Origin: Chitinophaga pinensis
Lineage (GTDB): Bacteria > Bacteroidota > Bacteroidia > Chitinophagales > Chitinophagaceae
Direction of reading: 5' to 3'
Assembly: GCA_945872805.1 (NCBI GenBank)
Contig: CAMCBE010000088.1
Coordinates: 1 to 7,796 of the forward strand
Length of the DNA stretch: 7,796 nucleotides
Shown here: positions 6,465 to 7,796 of the stretch, piece by piece
Layout: every line of letters starts with the position of its first letter
How positions within the stretch are numbered: the stretch's first letter is position 1
The notes under the pieces: generated by a model
Seen by the model: the letters and a program-made list of their open reading frames with translations, nothing else
What the model was told of the DNA's origin: nothing
Database searches by the model: none
Program-made: the position numbers and the translations under genes

Positions 6465-7328
6465 TTATTCCCAATCCTTATCTCTATTCTTGCTTACTCT
6501 AGCTGCGATGATGATGCTTATTTCGTATAACATCACCAGAGGAATAACAACAATCAACTGAGATCCCCAATCGGGTGAAGGCGTAATTATTGCTGCAAGA
6601 ACAAGCAAAACAACATATGCGTATTTGCGGTATGTTTTCAAGAAGGCAGGAGTAATGATGCCGAGCTTAGCCAGTACCCAAGTAGCCATCGGCAATTCAA
6701 ACGCAACCCCAGCGCCTAACGTAATATCAATGAGCGTATCAAGGTAATCACTCAGGGTTGGCATATAATTTATAGAGCCCAATGTTCCAATGGTATAGTT
6801 GGCTAAAAAGTTAAACGTAAATGGAGCTAGCATGAAATAACCGAAGCAGGCTCCGATGAAAAAAAATAAGCTTATCCAAAAGATGATTCCACCAGTATAC
6901 TTAAGTTCTGTAGGCTTTAAGGCTGGGCGAATAAATTTCCATACTTCCCAACAAATCATTGGAAAGGCAACAATCAAACCTCCTACAAATGCAATGGTGA
7001 TACTCGACATGAATGTTCCACTGATGGAATTGACTTGCAGATTCAGCTTCATCGGAGGCATACATAATGAGTCGCCCAACCCGAGGAGGTGACTCATTTT
7101 ACAGAAAACCCGGTATGAGATAAAGTCATTGTGCGTCGGGCCCATGATGACGATATCAAAAATTTCATCGATATAAATAAAGAATAAGATAGCACAGACA
7201 ACGATGGTTAATACAGAACGTACGATATGCCAACGAAGTACCTCAAGATGGTCTATGAAACTCATCTCCGATTCCGGATCCCCACTATTCCTAAGGCGTT
7301 TGAAAAATGATGGTTCTGTTGCCAACAA
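6465..7328 (-). CDS. tatC: Sec-independent (twin-arginine) protein translocase subunit TatC
   Basis: TatC is the inner-membrane receptor that recognises twin-arginine signal peptides and works with TatA/TatB-type proteins, which are not in this window. The 287-aa product has six hydrophobic segments, at about 34-54, 103-127, 145-172, 197-221, 235-250 and 256-276. Diagnostic blocks are HLEVLRWHIVRS (27-38), FPMICWEVWKFIRPAL (122-137), AFELP with the conserved intramembrane Glu211, and RKYAYVVLLVLAAIITPSPD (234-253). The start is unclear: TTG at 7326-7328 (TTG again at 7323-7325) keeps the segment FFKRLRNSGDPESEMSF; ATG at 7263-7265 gives 266 aa and loses nothing from the membrane core. There is no ATG between the upstream in-frame stop (7350-7352) and 7265. 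rpiB follows by 21 bp. Confidence 0.95.
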   Translation of the reverse strand: MLATEPSFFKRLRNSGDPESEMSFIDHLEVLRWHIVRSVLTIVVCAILFFIYIDEIFDIVIMGPTHNDFISYRVFCKMSHLLGLGDSLCMPPMKLNLQVNSISGTFMSSITIAFVGGLIVAFPMICWEVWKFIRPALKPTELKYTGGIIFWISLFFFIGACFGYFMLAPFTFNFLANYTIGTLGSINYMPTLSDYLDTLIDITLGAGVAFELPMATWVLAKLGIITPAFLKTYRKYAYVVLLVLAAIITPSPDWGSQLIVVIPLVMLYEISIIIAARVSKNRDKDWE

Positions 7329-7344
7329 GTAAAATTTAGAGTGG

Positions 7345-7352
7345 CAAAGTTA
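7345..7352 (-). promoter_or_regulatory. Candidate -7 promoter box for tatC-rpiB
   Basis: The minus strand reads TAACTTTG, an exact match to the Bacteroidota -7 consensus TAnnTTTG, in the 59-bp space between the repeat tract and the TTG start of tatC. No clear TTTG box is found about 19 bp upstream. Transcription would begin near 7338, only about 10 nt before the TTG start and about 73 nt before the internal ATG, so the element bears on which start is used. Confidence 0.35.
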
Positions 7353-7387
7353 ATGAAAATTGGGCAGAGAAAGGGAGGAAAGAGCAG

Positions 7388-7540
7388 GGGAAGAGGCAAT
7401 AGGCAATAGGGAAGAGGCAAGAGGCAAGAGGGAATAGGGAAGAGGCAATAGTGAATACAAAAAGGCACAGAGGCACAGAGCAAGGGAAGAGGCAATAGGC
7501 AAGAGGGAATAGGGAATACAAAAAGGCACATGGGCACAAA
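7388..7540. repeat. 7-bp degenerate tandem repeat (GGSAAKA) with two GGCACA-rich inserts
   Basis: Ten uninterrupted 7-bp units (7388-7457) are followed by a 26-bp insert (7458-7483), five more units (7484-7518) and a 22-bp insert (7519-7540). Fourteen of fifteen units are one of four words: GGGAAGA, GGGAATA, GGCAAGA, GGCAATA; the exception is GTGAATA at 7451-7457. Only positions 3 (C/G) and 6 (G/T) vary. Both inserts begin CAAAAAGGCACA, so the array has a higher-order copy of about 60 bp. The mRNA-sense strand is pyrimidine-rich (TATTGCC, TCTTCCC). The phase is exact by count. ORFs running through it are low-complexity artefacts. Confidence 0.92.
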
Positions 7541-7661
7541 GCGCCAAGCGTTCAGCGTCAAGCGCGCGAAGCGCCAAGCGTTCAGCGTCAAGCGCGCGAA
7601 GCGCCAAGCGTTCAGTGCGAAGCGCCAAGCGTAAAGCGTCAAGCGCGCGAAGCGCACAGCG
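7540..7661. repeat. AGCG-word tandem repeat, 30-bp unit (7+7+7+9)
   Basis: A GC-rich array adjoins the heptamer tract. Two identical 30-bp copies lie at 7541-7570 and 7571-7600, then a shortened copy (7601-7621), a third near-full copy with TAA for TTC (7622-7651) and a remnant (7652-7661). Each copy divides into AGCGCCA, AGCGTTC, AGCGTCA and AGCGCGCGA, so AGCG recurs every 7, 7, 7 and 9 bp. It ends 3 bp beyond the stop of the right-edge gene. The repeat is seen directly; role unknown. Confidence 0.93.
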
Positions 7662-7664
7662 TTT

Positions 7665-7796
7665 TCAAAACTCCACCCCTTCAACCTGTATATCCACCAC
7701 CCGCCAATGACCATCTAATGAAACTAACTCCACACGCCAATTCCCTTTTACCATATCACACTGATCTGAATAGCAATTTGCCACTTCGTGCATGCC
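7665..7796 (-). CDS. C-terminal end of an unidentified protein (5' end outside window)
   Basis: An open frame enters from the right edge and ends at TGA (7667-7665) after 43 visible codons. It has ordinary composition and ends with two similar stretches, GNWRVELVSLDG and GHWRVVDIQVEG, then VEF. The Trp-Arg-Val-plus-acidic pattern is what closes many small alpha+beta-barrel (NTF2-like) or substrate-binding domains, but I do not recognise a family and claim none. The stop sits 3 bp before the AGCG repeat, and no terminator hairpin is seen in between. That this frame is open and non-repetitive, while the repeats begin directly after its stop, supports it being the real gene end. Confidence 0.6.
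   Translation of the reverse strand, partial: GMHEVANCYSDQCDMVKGNWRVELVSLDGHWRVVDIQVEGVEF

Noticed and set aside
6856..7092. Plus-strand ORF of 78 codons opposite tatC
   Set aside because: Antisense to conserved TatC membrane segments; no independent support.
7388..7661. CRISPR array
   Set aside because: The repeats are 7 or 30 bp with no unique spacers of constant length, and no cas genes are nearby.
7262..7714. Minus-strand ORFs of 150, 92 and 67 codons across the repeat tracts
   Set aside because: They translate the heptamer and AGCG repeats into low-complexity strings (LPLP, ARLTLNAWRF), overlap the end of a better frame at 7665 and differ only by frame. Repeats without stops explain them.

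Overview
The window looks like chromosomal DNA from a Bacteroidota bacterium, most likely of the Cytophagales type (inference). Supporting signs are a UpxY-type NusG paralogue heading a polysaccharide operon, a YwqE-type PHP phosphatase, A/T-rich leaders with no Shine-Dalgarno sequence, candidate TAnnTTTG -7 promoter boxes, and pyrimidine-rich degenerate minisatellites between genes. Every gene I can support is on the minus strand, so the window reads biologically from right to left.

Right-hand block (7796 to 4217): the last 43 codons of an unidentified protein (7665-7796) are followed by about 280 bp of degenerate tandem repeats built on 7-bp words. Then come tatC (twin-arginine translocase), rpiB (ribose-5-phosphate isomerase B, 21 bp after tatC and probably co-transcribed) and a secreted M28 family zinc aminopeptidase with its own upstream region. 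This is a housekeeping neighbourhood.

Left-hand block (3982 to 1): a 348-bp gap holds a candidate Bacteroidota promoter and hairpins. It opens a polysaccharide operon: a UpxY-like antiterminator, a chimeric ORF, gmd, fcl (wcaG) and the start of ywqE. Gmd and Fcl make GDP-L-fucose from GDP-mannose. UpxY proteins keep RNA polymerase running through long surface-polysaccharide operons. YwqE-type phosphatases act on the tyrosine kinases that control polysaccharide export.

The strongest anomaly is the ORF at 2461-3348. It begins as a Wza-type polysaccharide-export lipoprotein (signal peptide, lipobox, export-domain start) and switches in frame, within about 30 bp, into a family 2 glycosyltransferase that has lost its own first strand. 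The simplest reading is an internal deletion, or an assembly collapse, that removed the middle of a larger locus (rest of wza, probably wzc, flippase, polymerase and other glycosyltransferases). The second notable theme is three word-based minisatellites, one with an exact 10-bp period between gmd and fcl, and two with a 7-bp period upstream of tatC. I found no RNA genes, CRISPR arrays or insertion sequences. I do not see a clearly new defence or metabolic system here.
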